NCBI GenBank assembly: GCA_964547645.1
Contig: CAZJOM010000011.1
Coordinates: 1 to 64,000, forward strand
Origin: SZUA-430 sp964547645
Lineage (GTDB): Bacteria; Pseudomonadota; Alphaproteobacteria; Micropepsales; Micropepsaceae
Length of the DNA stretch: 64,000 nucleotides
Direction of reading: 5' to 3'
A model generated the notes under the pieces. That model searched no databases. It was not told where the DNA came from and worked only from the letters and a program-made list of their open reading frames with translations. Both the position numbers and the translations under genes were made by a program. Positions 19,790-28,816 of this stretch are shown here, in pieces (within the stretch, counting starts at the first letter, position 1; every line of letters begins with the position of its first letter).

Positions 19790-20775
19790 CACTCAGACCG
19801 TTTGCGCCGCGCATCGTGCGCCGCATAGGCCCGCACGATCCGTTGCACGAGGGCGTGCCGGACCACGTCGGCCTCCGTGAACTCCGTCATCGCCACGCCT
19901 TCGACACCAGCGAGCACCGTCCGCGCTTCCGAGAGCCCGGAGATCTGCCCCGCCGGCAGATCGGTCTGCGTTGGATCGCCCGTGACCGCCATCCGCGCCC
20001 CTTCGCCGAGCCGCGTCAGGAACATTTTCATCTGCTGCGGCGTACAGTTCTGCGCTTCGTCCAAGATCACGTAGGCATGCGCCAGCGTGCGCCCGCGCAT
20101 AAACGCCAGCGGTGCCACCTCAATAATGCCCTCGTCGATGCGCCGCTGAATCTGCTCCGCCGGCAGCATGTCGTGCAACGCGTCGTAGAGCGGCCGCAGA
20201 TAGGGGTCCACCTTCTCCTTCATGTCGCCCGGCAAAAAGCCAAGCCGCTCGCCCGCTTCGACCGCAGGCCGCGACAAAATCAGTCGATCGACCTCGCCCC
20301 GCGCCAGCATGCTCACGCCGACGGCAACCGCGAGATAGGTCTTGCCCGTACCAGCCGGTCCCAAGCCGACGACCAGGTCATGCTTCAGCAACGCTTCAAG
20401 ATAGCGCGCCTGCCCCGGCGTCCGCGGCCGGATCACCCGCTTCGGCGTCGTGACGCTGGAGCCGCTCGGCACCACCGACTCCGACGACAAGCCAAGACGG
20501 ATCGCCCGGTCGACATCCGTCGCCGAGATGTCATGCCCGTCGTCGGCATGTGCATAAAGATCCCGCAACACTTGCGCGGCATGAGCGCGCGACGTCGGCG
20601 CCCCATGGATCGTGAAACGATTGCCTCGGTGCGAAATCTCAACCTCGAGCTTGCGCTCGATCTCCGCCATATGCCGGTTGTGTGCACCGACGACGCGCGC
20701 AAGCACGGCGTTGTCGTGAAACTCGAGCGAGAGTGCCTGCGTTTCGTCGCGCGGCTTTTTGGGTTTAGTCGTCAA
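19789..20775 (-). CDS. phoH: PhoH family ATPase
   Basis: 328 residues. The Walker A GPAGTGKTYLAVAVG is near 140 and the Walker B-like AYVILDEAQNCTPQQ follows. The N-terminal about 100 residues form a KH-like RNA-binding region typical of PhoH/YbeZ. It starts at a TTG (20775) that overlaps the miaB stop (CTTGACG). GAGG 7 nt upstream supports it. It probably works with YbeY in RNA metabolism. Confidence 0.93.
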   Translation of the reverse strand: MTTKPKKPRDETQALSLEFHDNAVLARVVGAHNRHMAEIERKLEVEISHRGNRFTIHGAPTSRAHAAQVLRDLYAHADDGHDISATDVDRAIRLGLSSESVVPSGSSVTTPKRVIRPRTPGQARYLEALLKHDLVVGLGPAGTGKTYLAVAVGVSMLARGEVDRLILSRPAVEAGERLGFLPGDMKEKVDPYLRPLYDALHDMLPAEQIQRRIDEGIIEVAPLAFMRGRTLAHAYVILDEAQNCTPQQMKMFLTRLGEGARMAVTGDPTQTDLPAGQISGLSEARTVLAGVEGVAMTEFTEADVVRHALVQRIVRAYAAHDARRKRSE

Positions 20776-22136
20776 GCGACCGCCTCGGCCGCGATCGCGG
20801 CATCTGAAACAAGTTCGGCACGCAAGCTGTGAGACATTGCCTGGACGACGCGAACGCGAGCAAAATCGCCAACTTCGTGCCCGCGCGCCGCGACGTGCAC
20901 CGGCTGCAGATACGGACTGCGTCCGATCAACTGCCCGTCGTAGCGCCCTGGTTTCTCGAACAGAACCTCAAGCTCTCGGCCCACGCACGAGCGTAGATAG
21001 CCATGCTCTTGCTCGGTCAATAGAGCCTGTAAGCACTGTAGGCGCGCCGCCTTAACATCTTCGGGAATCTGCTTGCGCGCGGCGGCCGCCGGCGTACCTG
21101 GCCGCGGCGAATACTTGAACGAAAACGATTGCGCGAAGCCGATCTCGCGCACCAGTGCCATCGTCGCCTCGAAATCGGCGTCGCTCTCGCCGGGAAACCC
21201 AACGATGAAATCGGACGAAAGTGAAATGTCGGACCTTGCCTCGCGAATGCGCGTGACCAACCGGCGATAGTCGTCCGCCGTATGTCCGCGATTCATCGCC
21301 TCCAACACGCTGTCCGATCCCGACTGCACCGGCAGATGCAAGAACGGCATCAGCTTCTCTTCGCGCCCATGGGCCGCGATCAGTTCATCGCTCATATCGC
21401 GCGGATGGCTCGTCGTGTACCGCAGCCGCTTCAAACCATCGATCCGCGCTAAGCGCGCGATCAAGTCGCCAAGTCCGACGACCGCGCCATCCTCGTCGAG
21501 ACCGTGATAGGCGTTGACGTTTTGCCCCAGCAGCGTGATCTCTCGCACGCCGAGATCGACCAAGTGCCGCGCCTCGGCCTCAATCTGCGCCACACCGCGC
21601 GAGTACTCGGCGCCGCGCGTATAGGGCACGACGCAGAACGTACAGAACTTATCGCAGCCTTCCTGCACCGTCAGGAAAGCGGTCGGGCCGTCGACCCGCT
21701 TCGTCTCAGGAAGTGCATCGAACTTGTCGACCGCCGGGAACTCCGTATCGAGCGCCCTTGTTCCTCGTCCAATCTTTGCGACCATTTCTGGCAGCCGATG
21801 ATAGACCTGCGGCCCCACAACGATATCGACCGCAGCATCGGCGCGCCGCATCATCTCTTCGCCTTCTGCCTGTGCGACGCACCCGGCGACGGCGACGATC
21901 ATCTGCTCGCCCACGGCCTCACGCTCGCGCTTCATGTCGCGCAAACGGCCAAGCTCGGAATAGACTTTCTCGGCCGCCTTCTCACGGATGTGGCACGTAT
22001 TCAGGACCACCATGTCCGCGCCTTCGATCGTATCGACGAGCGCATAGCCATGCGGCGCCATGACGTCCGCCATCCGCGCGGAATCATAGGCGTTCATCTG
22101 GCAACCATAGGTCTTGATGAAAAGCTTGCGGGTCAC
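20772..22136 (-). CDS. miaB: tRNA-2-methylthio-N6-dimethylallyladenosine synthase MiaB
   Basis: Radical SAM methylthiotransferase that converts i6A37 to ms2i6A37. The 454-residue product has the N-terminal cluster cysteines in KTYGCQMN, LNTCHIREKA and VAGCVAQ. The radical SAM triad is CDKFCTFCVVPYTRG and the C-terminal TRAM domain ends near 440. The ATG at 22136 follows a terminator-like hairpin by about 30 nt. Its stop overlaps the phoH start. Confidence 0.96.
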   Translation of the reverse strand: MTRKLFIKTYGCQMNAYDSARMADVMAPHGYALVDTIEGADMVVLNTCHIREKAAEKVYSELGRLRDMKREREAVGEQMIVAVAGCVAQAEGEEMMRRADAAVDIVVGPQVYHRLPEMVAKIGRGTRALDTEFPAVDKFDALPETKRVDGPTAFLTVQEGCDKFCTFCVVPYTRGAEYSRGVAQIEAEARHLVDLGVREITLLGQNVNAYHGLDEDGAVVGLGDLIARLARIDGLKRLRYTTSHPRDMSDELIAAHGREEKLMPFLHLPVQSGSDSVLEAMNRGHTADDYRRLVTRIREARSDISLSSDFIVGFPGESDADFEATMALVREIGFAQSFSFKYSPRPGTPAAAARKQIPEDVKAARLQCLQALLTEQEHGYLRSCVGRELEVLFEKPGRYDGQLIGRSPYLQPVHVAARGHEVGDFARVRVVQAMSHSLRAELVSDAAIAAEAVA

Positions 22137-22166
22137 GTGGTTCAGTCTAGCGGTTCGGCGCCCAAG

Positions 22167-22191
22167 AAAAAAAGGGCCGGACTTATGGCCC
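22167..22191 (-). terminator. Intrinsic terminator between plsC and miaB
   Basis: On the minus strand GGGCC, an 8-nt loop and GGCCC are followed by seven T. It lies downstream of the plsC stop (22207) and upstream of miaB. It separates the fur-plsC group from miaB-phoH-ybeY-corC-lnt. Confidence 0.65.
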
Positions 22192-22206
22192 CTGGGCTAA
22201 CCAAAC

Positions 22207-23082
22207 TCAAGCCGCGTTCGGCTGTAAACCATCGTCCTGGACCGGCGGTATCGCAAGCGGCTCATCCTCATAAGCCGGTCCCACCGCCCCAGGCCTCCCG
22301 GCCAGCGCATGGGAGACCCCTTCCGCGACCAGCTTGGCGCACGCCGCCGTCAGCTCCTTGCGGCCTCGAAACTGATCGACCGTCATCGGCGGGTGATAGT
22401 GAACGGTCGCGTCGACAGGCCCGAGCCGAAATACTTCCCAAAGATGGGGCACCAGATCCATGTCGCCGTACCAGGCGAAGAACGGCCGGAACTCCCGACC
22501 CATCGGCATGCCGTGCAGCCGTGTATAGGCAAGCGATACGGGCTGTACCAACACCCGGCGCTTCGTGCCGTCGGGGTTCGTGATCATCGCATCGGCAGAG
22601 CCCAGTAGCGAACTCTTGAACTCAAGCACTCGATTACCGTCGCTCGACGTTCCTTCAGGGAAGAGAACGACCGTCCCGCCCTCTTCCAGCCGGTCGCGAA
22701 TCGCATCTCGTTGCTGCCCCGCGCGGCTGCGCCGCTCGCGATCGACGAACACTGTGCGCACCAGCTTCGAGATCATCCCAAAGAACGGCCACTTTCCGAC
22801 TTCCGACTTGGCGACAAAGGACACAGGAATGACGGCCGCGAGCACTGGCATGTCCAGATACGACATGTGATTGCACGCGAGCAGCACGCCGCGCTCCCGG
22901 CAGGGGCGCCCAAAGGTCTCCACCCGAATGCCGATCAGAGCGCACAACCCGCGCGCATAGCGCACCGGCAATTGATCGCGCAGCTTCCAATCGAACTTCA
23001 CCGCAAGCCACTGCACCGGCACGAAGATGGCCGTGAGCACCAAGAATCCGATTGCAATGCCGATACCGCGCAGCGTGCCCAT
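22207..23082 (-). CDS. plsC: 1-acyl-sn-glycerol-3-phosphate acyltransferase
   Basis: Acylates lysophosphatidic acid to phosphatidic acid at the inner membrane. The 291-residue product has an N-terminal transmembrane helix (IGIAIGFLVLTAIFVPVQW), block I NHMSYLD (H-x4-D catalytic motif) and block III FPEGTSSDGNRV. The C-terminus (about 255-291) is polar and unconserved. It starts 3 nt after the fur stop, so the pair is probably co-transcribed. Confidence 0.9.
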   Translation of the reverse strand: MGTLRGIGIAIGFLVLTAIFVPVQWLAVKFDWKLRDQLPVRYARGLCALIGIRVETFGRPCRERGVLLACNHMSYLDMPVLAAVIPVSFVAKSEVGKWPFFGMISKLVRTVFVDRERRSRAGQQRDAIRDRLEEGGTVVLFPEGTSSDGNRVLEFKSSLLGSADAMITNPDGTKRRVLVQPVSLAYTRLHGMPMGREFRPFFAWYGDMDLVPHLWEVFRLGPVDATVHYHPPMTVDQFRGRKELTAACAKLVAEGVSHALAGRPGAVGPAYEDEPLAIPPVQDDGLQPNAA

Positions 23083-23085
23083 TGG

Positions 23086-23520
23086 TTACTTCTTCCGCTT
23101 CGCCTTGTCGGCAACCGCATCTATCGGCACGCCGTAGAGCTCAAGCCGGTGATCGACAAGTTTGAAACCAAGCTTCTCCGCCACCTGCCGCTGCAACTCT
23201 TCGATCTGATCGTTCTGGAACTCGATCACCTTGCCGGACTGGATGTCGATCAAATGATCGTGGTGCTCCTCGCGCATCTCTTCGAAGCGCGCGCGCCCGT
23301 CGCGAAAATCGTGCTGCTCCAGAATGCCGGACTCCTTGAGCAGCCGAACGGTACGATAAACCGTGGCAATGCTGATATGCGGATCGATCGCGGCCGCGCG
23401 GCGGTGCAATTCCTCCGCATCCGGATGATCGTGCGCCTCAGACAGCACACGCGCGATGACGCGCCGCTGCCCCGTCATGCGCAAGCCCTTGTCGACGCAA
23501 AGCTTCTCGATCCGGTCCAT
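23086..23520 (-). CDS. fur: Fur/Mur family metalloregulator
   Basis: 144 residues. The winged-helix N-terminus holds LRMTGQRRVIARVL and ISIATVYRTVRLL. The metal-sensing C-terminus holds EEHHDHLIDIQSGKVIEF and a second His in LVDHRLELYG. It lacks the CxxC structural zinc pair of E. coli Fur, as many alphaproteobacterial Fur/Mur proteins do. Whether it senses iron or manganese cannot be read. The ATG at 23520 was chosen over a TTG one codon upstream. Confidence 0.9.
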   Translation of the reverse strand: MDRIEKLCVDKGLRMTGQRRVIARVLSEAHDHPDAEELHRRAAAIDPHISIATVYRTVRLLKESGILEQHDFRDGRARFEEMREEHHDHLIDIQSGKVIEFQNDQIEELQRQVAEKLGFKLVDHRLELYGVPIDAVADKAKRKK

Positions 23521-23590
23521 CAATCACCCGAGTTTCGCCAGACTTGTAGTCCATTCCAGCGCAGCCCGGAAGCGCACTGTTTTGAGGCAC

Positions 23591-24064
23591 CTAGGCGGGC
23601 TCCGCCTGGTTAAGGCTCTTGCGCATCACGATCGCATCGGCGGCATCGGGTCCGTGATGGTAATAGGCCGCGCGCCGTCCCACTTCGCCAAAGCCCTCAC
23701 GCCGGTAGAGGCCAAGCGCCGCCGCGTTGCTCTCGCTGACCTCAAGAAACATCTGCGCAGCGCCACGCGCGCGGGCCGCCTCGCACGCCGCTTGCAACAA
23801 TGCGGTACCCAGCCCCGACCGCCGCGCGGCAGCGGCGACGCAGAATGTCAGCACCTCGGCCTCATCCGCGACCGCGCGCACCAAAACGAACCCTTCGGCA
23901 GAGGCGGCATCCCCGCGCGCACCCAACAGAACCAGAACCTCAACCCGCTCAAGCAGCGAAGCGAACGCCGCTTCCGGCCAGGCGTCGCTGAACGCCGGCG
24001 CATGCAACGCGGCCAACGTCGGCGCGTCGTTTGCACCGCCCTGCCAAATCCGAAACGCTGTCAT
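23591..24064 (-). CDS. rimI: Ribosomal protein S18-alanine N-acetyltransferase (RimI-like GNAT)
   Basis: 157-residue GNAT. The acetyl-CoA loop is AAARRSGLGTALLQAACEAA, followed by the RimI-type FLEVSESNAAALGLYRREGF. The ATG overlaps the tsaB stop (ATGA). Adjacent tsaB-rimI is conserved across bacteria and supports the assignment over a generic GNAT. Confidence 0.87.
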   Translation of the reverse strand: MTAFRIWQGGANDAPTLAALHAPAFSDAWPEAAFASLLERVEVLVLLGARGDAASAEGFVLVRAVADEAEVLTFCVAAAARRSGLGTALLQAACEAARARGAAQMFLEVSESNAAALGLYRREGFGEVGRRAAYYHHGPDAADAIVMRKSLNQAEPA

Positions 24065-24717
24065 GACGGCAACCGCGCATCCGGCGCGCGCAAATAGGCG
24101 GGCGTCGCGGGATAGCGCGCAGGATCGGCAAGCGCCGCGCGCCTCGCGAGCAACTCGGTATCGATCCGCTGGAACGGCACTTCTTCAAATTCGCCAAACC
24201 CCTCAAGCAGCGAAACACCCGATCCGGTCAGGAGCGCCCTGGGCTTCAGCGTCCGACGCAGTATCCCCGAGGCCTCCCCGACCGGCAACACCGCCGCCTC
24301 GCTCAACGGCTCAGCCAGATGCGAGAACGCTTGCGCGTAAACCTCACCACGCCGCGCATCGATCGCAACCCCGACACTGGCGCACGGCTTGGTATTGGCA
24401 GCTTGCGCCGCCAGACACTCAAGTGTGGTAAAGCCCATGACCGCCGCCCCTGTTGCGAGCCGTAGGCCCTTCGCGAAGGCAAGACCAACGCGAACGCCCG
24501 TGAAAGCACCAGGCCCCACCGTCACCGCGACCCGCACCAACCGGTTGATGTCCTGACCCTCGAACAGCTTCGCCACAAGCGGCGGCAGCGTCTCGGCCTG
24601 CTGGCCCGACGGGTTGTCGGCCTCGATGCGCCCGAGCATGCCGAGCGTCATCGTCATCAGCGTAGCAGCAACCGGACCGAACGATGTGTCGATCGCAAGT
24701 ACGAGCCCTTCGCTCAT
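24061..24717 (-). CDS. tsaB: tRNA threonylcarbamoyladenosine biosynthesis protein TsaB
   Basis: TsaB is the pseudo-kinase partner of TsaD in t6A37 synthesis. The 218-residue product has LVLAIDTSFGPVAATLM, the VAVTVGPGAFTGVRVGLAFAKG signature with KGLRLATG, and a C-terminal third. The ATG at 24717 shares ATGA with the nitroreductase stop. A GTG at 24729 is the alternative. It is coupled to rimI. Confidence 0.92.
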   Translation of the reverse strand: MSEGLVLAIDTSFGPVAATLMTMTLGMLGRIEADNPSGQQAETLPPLVAKLFEGQDINRLVRVAVTVGPGAFTGVRVGLAFAKGLRLATGAAVMGFTTLECLAAQAANTKPCASVGVAIDARRGEVYAQAFSHLAEPLSEAAVLPVGEASGILRRTLKPRALLTGSGVSLLEGFGEFEEVPFQRIDTELLARRAALADPARYPATPAYLRAPDARLPS

Positions 24718-25352
24718 ACGATCTGGCACACCTCATCGAACGCCGGCCTGGGCGAGCGCGCGAACACGCCGCTCGGATCGCCATAGCCGAGCCCGCAGAT
24801 GAAATTCGACTTCACGCTTGAGTTCGGGAAGAACTCGTCATCCACCGCCGCATTGTTGAAGCCCGACATCGGTCCACAATCGAGCCCAAGCGACCGCGCC
24901 GCCAGCATCAGATAGGCGCCTTGCAGCGTCCCGTTCCGAAACGCCGTTGTTTGAATGAGCGGCTCGTTCCCGACAAACCAACTCTTTGCGTCCGTATGTG
25001 GAAAGAGCTGCGGCAGCTTCTCATAGAACTTCAGATCGTAGCCGATGATTACCGTCACCGGCGCGGTCATCACCTTTGAAACATTGCCCGGCAACAAATG
25101 CGGTTTGATCCGCTCGCGCCCTTTGTCGGTGGTGATGAACACATAGCGGCCGGGTGAGCAATTCGCGCTCGTCGGCCCCATCCGCAGTAGATCGTAGAGT
25201 GCGTGCAGTAGGGTTGGCGAAACGGGCTTGTCCTGCCACTTGTTCTGCGAGCGGGCGGCTCGGAACAATTGGTCCATGGCGTCGTCGGAAATGGCGTGAT
25301 GCAAGGAAACCCCCAAGCGCTCGTGTGGCCGCGATTCTGCCGCTTGTACCAA
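24714..25352 (-). CDS. Nitroreductase family protein (RutE/HadB-like)
   Basis: FMN-dependent NAD(P)H reductase of the malonic semialdehyde reductase RutE/HadB type. Motifs are YDLLRMGPTSANCSPGRYVF near the N-terminus and LGLDCGPMSGFNNAAVD, the family signature. The substrate may be malonic semialdehyde, but no other rut genes are nearby. The start is uncertain. The open frame begins at TTG 25352 (TAAGG upstream). The family length of about 195 residues fits TTG 25304, and the first ATG is 25277. It is coupled to tsaB by ATGA overlap. Confidence 0.85.
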   Translation of the reverse strand: MVQAAESRPHERLGVSLHHAISDDAMDQLFRAARSQNKWQDKPVSPTLLHALYDLLRMGPTSANCSPGRYVFITTDKGRERIKPHLLPGNVSKVMTAPVTVIIGYDLKFYEKLPQLFPHTDAKSWFVGNEPLIQTTAFRNGTLQGAYLMLAARSLGLDCGPMSGFNNAAVDDEFFPNSSVKSNFICGLGYGDPSGVFARSPRPAFDEVCQIV

Positions 25353-25382
25353 GTGACCGGCCTTAGAGAAAGCCGCCGCCGC

Positions 25383-25949
25383 TCAAACCGCGACGGCTTC
25401 GACCGCGTTCACTTCCGGAATGTAGTGCCGCAGCATGTTTTCAATGCCGTTTTTCAGGGTTGCGGTTGATGACGGACACCCGGCGCACGCGCCGCGCAGG
25501 TTCAAAAACACCGTCCCTGACTTGCTCTCGAAGCCGCGAAACGTGATGTCGCCGCCGTCTTGCGCCACCGCCGGCCGCACGCGCGTCTCGAGCAGTTCCT
25601 TGATCTGCACCACAATCTCTTCGTCCGCCGCGTCGTACTCTTCCTTAGCGTCGCCGCGCACCACTTCACCTTCGATCAGCGGCAGCCCTTGCGTGAAGTG
25701 TTCCATGATCGCGCCCAAAACCATCGGCTTGAGCTGCGGCCAGTCCAAGCCGGCCTTGGTGACGGTGATAAAGTCCGGTCCGAACATCACGCCCGCGACG
25801 CCTTCGATGTCGAACAGACGCCGCGCTAACGGCGACTTTTCGGCCGACGCGCGCGTCGGAAAATCGGCAGCCCCTTCGCCCAGGACGGTACGTCCGGGCA
25901 GAAACTTCAAAGTCGCCGGATTCGGTGTCGATTCGGTTTGGATGAACAT
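25383..25949 (-). CDS. NifU-like iron-sulfur cluster scaffold/carrier (Nfu type)
   Basis: 188 residues. The N-terminal Nfu_N domain begins MFIQTESTPNPATLKFLPG. The C-terminal NifU domain has VAQDGGDITFRGFE and the cluster-binding CxxC in GACAGCPSS. This two-domain form, similar to eukaryotic NFU1, is standard in alphaproteobacteria and delivers Fe-S clusters to targets such as MiaB-type enzymes. It is divergent from the cyclase gene with only 35 bp between. Confidence 0.93.
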   Translation of the reverse strand: MFIQTESTPNPATLKFLPGRTVLGEGAADFPTRASAEKSPLARRLFDIEGVAGVMFGPDFITVTKAGLDWPQLKPMVLGAIMEHFTQGLPLIEGEVVRGDAKEEYDAADEEIVVQIKELLETRVRPAVAQDGGDITFRGFESKSGTVFLNLRGACAGCPSSTATLKNGIENMLRHYIPEVNAVEAVAV

Positions 25950-25984
25950 GTCTTTCCCAGCCTCGGCGAGGCCCTATATAGGTG
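25950..25984. promoter_or_regulatory. Very short divergent spacer with palindrome and TATATA
   Basis: Only 35 bp separate the nfu and cyclase starts. It holds the palindrome GCCTCG-G-CGAGGC (25960-25972) and TATATA (25975-25980). On the minus strand TATATA is well placed as a -10 for nfu, with the palindrome at its start site. For the cyclase the same box would lie 4 nt from the ATG, so that gene is either leaderless or has a later start. Confidence 0.4.
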
Positions 25985-27214
25985 ATGGCGATTGAGGGAA
26001 CACATTTGGCTGCGGCGGACGAAAGTCAAGGCAAACTCAAGCTCGGGGCGTTGGCCGACTCGTCTGCAGCGCACTTCTTGGCCGATCACCGCGGCCAAGG
26101 CCTGACGATTGAGGAAATCGTCGAGGGCCTGGCTACCCGCGCAGTCTCCGACGGTGTGCCCCTAATGCGCGTATCTGTCAGCCTGTCCGACTATCACCCA
26201 GAGCTCATCGGCCGCGCTTATGCCTGGATCCGCGACCAAGGCATCGAGATCACCGACCGTGCCTACACGCCCAAACGCAGCGAGACTTACATGGGCAGCC
26301 CTATCAGGATCATCCACGACGGTGCCGATGGCTTGCGCCGCAAGCTCGAAGGCGACGATGCCGTGCTGGATTTCGCCGTCACCCGCGAACTGCGAGAGCA
26401 AGGCGCGACCGACTACGTCGGCATGGCGCTCGCGTTCTCGGACAACACGCGCCATTTCGTCTCGTGGGCGACCGACAAGCCCGGCGGCTTCTCGACGGAT
26501 GAGATCACCTATTTCGATCTGCTGTTGCCGCTCATGTGCATGCGACTCGAGCTCGCTCATGCGCGGCGCATCACCGAGCAGCTGTTGAGAACCTATTTGG
26601 GCAGCGACGCCACCCGCCGCATCATCTCCGGCGACATCCGCCGCTCGCTCGGCGAAGACATTGCGGCCGTGATCTTCTATTGCGACCTGCGCGGCTTCAC
26701 CCGCATGACCGACATGCTGACGCCCAACCAAATCATCTCGGTCTTGGGCGAATACTACGATGCCGTCGGCGAACCGGTCCGCCTGCACGGCGGCGACGTC
26801 ATCAAGATGATTGGCGACGGCATGATCGCGATCTTCCCGACGCGCGACGGTCTCGACGTCGGCCGCGCCGCCCGTGAGGCGCTCGACGCCGCCCTGGAAG
26901 CCCGCCAAACGCTGGAGGCGATCCCCTCCGAACGCCTGCCCGAAGGCGTCGACCGCCTCGCCGCCGGCTTTGCCCTCCACGTCGGCCAAGTCACGTTCGG
27001 CAACATCGGCAGCCGCGAGCGCCTCGATTTCACCGTCATCGGCCCCGCCGTCAACGAGGTCTCGCGCATCGAACCGCTAACGAAAGTCTTGGAGCACTCG
27101 CTGCTCCTGACCGCCGACTTCGCCAAGCTCCCGCACGGCATCAAGACCAAGTCGCTAGGCTTCCACGCCCTGCGCGGCGTTCGCGATCCCAGAGAAATTT
27201 TCACGACGGCCTAA
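25985..27214 (+). CDS. Class III adenylate/guanylate cyclase
   Basis: 409 residues. Residues 1 to about 215 form an N-terminal sensory region with no recognised domain. The nucleotide cyclase catalytic domain runs from about 220. The metal-binding Asp residues are in IFYCDLRGFTRMTDML and VIKMIGDGMIAIF. GFALHVGQVTFGNIGS and the VIGPAVNEVSRIE block follow, where the Asn/Arg transition-state residues are expected. The soluble architecture matches cyclases common in Rhizobiales-type genomes. cAMP is the likelier product but cGMP is not excluded. Start ATG 25985 (or GTG 25982). Confidence 0.87.
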   Translation: MAIEGTHLAAADESQGKLKLGALADSSAAHFLADHRGQGLTIEEIVEGLATRAVSDGVPLMRVSVSLSDYHPELIGRAYAWIRDQGIEITDRAYTPKRSETYMGSPIRIIHDGADGLRRKLEGDDAVLDFAVTRELREQGATDYVGMALAFSDNTRHFVSWATDKPGGFSTDEITYFDLLLPLMCMRLELAHARRITEQLLRTYLGSDATRRIISGDIRRSLGEDIAAVIFYCDLRGFTRMTDMLTPNQIISVLGEYYDAVGEPVRLHGGDVIKMIGDGMIAIFPTRDGLDVGRAAREALDAALEARQTLEAIPSERLPEGVDRLAAGFALHVGQVTFGNIGSRERLDFTVIGPAVNEVSRIEPLTKVLEHSLLLTADFAKLPHGIKTKSLGFHALRGVRDPREIFTTA

Positions 27215-27702
27215 GCCAGCGTGTCGATGGCTTCGTCGCTCAAGCCGCCGGGGACGATCGTCACGGGGATCGGATAGGCTTGCTGCGACTGCTGGGCGAC
27301 AAGCGATACCAAGGGCCCCGGCCCCTCACGCCCCGTACTCGCGCCCAGTACCAAGATCGAAATGTCGGGATCTTCCTTCAGCAGCGAAAACAGCACGTCG
27401 CGCGGTTTGCCCTCGATCACCATCACCTCGGGCAGGAGCCCCGAAATTCGGTTCACCTCGCCGGCGGCATCATAAAGCATGCGCTCGGCTTCCTGTAGCG
27501 CCTCTTCCCGCATCGCGTCTTCGACCGAACGCCAATGCTGAAAGTCAACGGCAGTGACCACGATCAGAAGCGAAACCAGCCCGCCGGTATGCTGCGCCCG
27601 CCGCGCCGCATAGCGAAGCGCTTTCTTGTGCTCAGGCGAAGCGTCCACGACGACGAGAAACTTGCGCCGCCGTTTTTTCTGTAAGGGCCCTGTGTCGGAC
27701 AT
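27211..27702 (-). CDS. Universal stress protein (UspA family)
   Basis: 163 residues with one Usp domain: KFLVVVDASPEHKKALRYAA at the N-terminus, and ILVLGASTGREGPGPLVSLV with VTIVPGG at the C-terminus, close to the ATP-binding G-2x-G-9x-G(S/T) pattern. The ATG at 27702 was chosen; the frame is open ten codons further. Its stop overlaps the convergent cyclase stop. It lies 33 nt downstream of the next gene's stop region (trpS is downstream on the map but upstream in transcription). Confidence 0.87.
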   Translation of the reverse strand: MSDTGPLQKKRRRKFLVVVDASPEHKKALRYAARRAQHTGGLVSLLIVVTAVDFQHWRSVEDAMREEALQEAERMLYDAAGEVNRISGLLPEVMVIEGKPRDVLFSLLKEDPDISILVLGASTGREGPGPLVSLVAQQSQQAYPIPVTIVPGGLSDEAIDTLA

Positions 27703-27735
27703 AGTCGCCACGATGCCACGTCGCCCCACCACGCC

Positions 27736-28746
27736 TCAAGTGGGGAAGCCCACCACCCGGCGAACGTCCTTCATGATCGGCGATGCGATTTCGCGCGCCT
27801 GGTCCGCGCCCCTACGCAACAACCTGTCCATCTCGGCCGGATCGTCCAACAATCGCCGCATCTCGGCCGCGATCGGCGAAAGCTTCGAGACGACAAGCTC
27901 GCTAAGCGCGTTCTTGAAACCGGAGAACTGGCCACCGCGAAATTCATCGAGCACCGCCTGTTTGCCCTTCTCGGCAAACGCCGCGTAGATCGACACGAGA
28001 TTATCCGCCTCGGGCCGACTTTCGAGTTCGCTCTCGACCTCCGGCAACGGCAGAGGATCGGTCTTCGCTTTGCGGAACTTCTGCGCGATCGCATCCGCAT
28101 CGTCGGTCAGGTTGATGCGCGAGTATTCCGACGGATCGGACTTCGACATCTTCGCCGTCCCGTCGCGCAAGCTCATCACCCGCGTCGCGGGGCCCGTGAT
28201 GATCGGCTCCGGCAAGGGGAAGAAGTCCGGCACGCCGAAATCATTGTTGAACTTCTGCGCAATGTCGCGCGCGAGTTCGACATGCTGCTTCTGATCGTCG
28301 CCGACCGGCACATGCGTCGCTTTGTAAGCCAAAATGTCCGCCGCCATCAGCACCGGATAAGTATAGAGCCCGACGCTCATCGCCTCGCGGTTCTTGCCGG
28401 CCTTCTCTTTGAACTGCGTCATCCGGTTCAGCCAGCCGACCCGTGCCACGCAGTTGAACACCCACGCGAGTTCCGCATGCTCCGGCACCTGGCTCTGCGC
28501 AAACACGATCGAGCGCTTCGGATCGACCCCGCTCGCAATATAGGCCGCCGCCACCTCGCGCGTCGCTTTCACGAGCTGCTTCGGATCCTGCTCGACGGTG
28601 ATCGCGTGCATATCGACCACGCAATAGATGCAGCGATATTGCTCCTGCAGCTTCAGCCAATTCCGGATCGCGCCCAGATAATTGCCGAGATGCAAATTGC
28701 CCGTCGGCTGCATCCCCGAAAACACCGTCGACTCGTGCGCGCTCAT
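27736..28746 (-). CDS. trpS: Tryptophanyl-tRNA synthetase
   Basis: Class I synthetase of 336 residues. The HIGH-like motif is in FSGMQPTGNLHLGNYLGAI, and KMSKS appears as TAKMSKSDPSEYSRINL. VLMAADILAYKATHVPVGDDQ marks the active-site region. I chose the ATG at 28746. A TTG at 28770 would add eight residues. It is followed by the usp gene on the same strand. Confidence 0.96.
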   Translation of the reverse strand: MSAHESTVFSGMQPTGNLHLGNYLGAIRNWLKLQEQYRCIYCVVDMHAITVEQDPKQLVKATREVAAAYIASGVDPKRSIVFAQSQVPEHAELAWVFNCVARVGWLNRMTQFKEKAGKNREAMSVGLYTYPVLMAADILAYKATHVPVGDDQKQHVELARDIAQKFNNDFGVPDFFPLPEPIITGPATRVMSLRDGTAKMSKSDPSEYSRINLTDDADAIAQKFRKAKTDPLPLPEVESELESRPEADNLVSIYAAFAEKGKQAVLDEFRGGQFSGFKNALSELVVSKLSPIAAEMRRLLDDPAEMDRLLRRGADQAREIASPIMKDVRRVVGFPT

Positions 28747-28816
28747 CAGAAAAGGTCCAGTTCCGCTCAAAAGGGCCCGGGGTTATGCGCCAGACCCAGC
28801 GCCCCTCGCAAGACCC

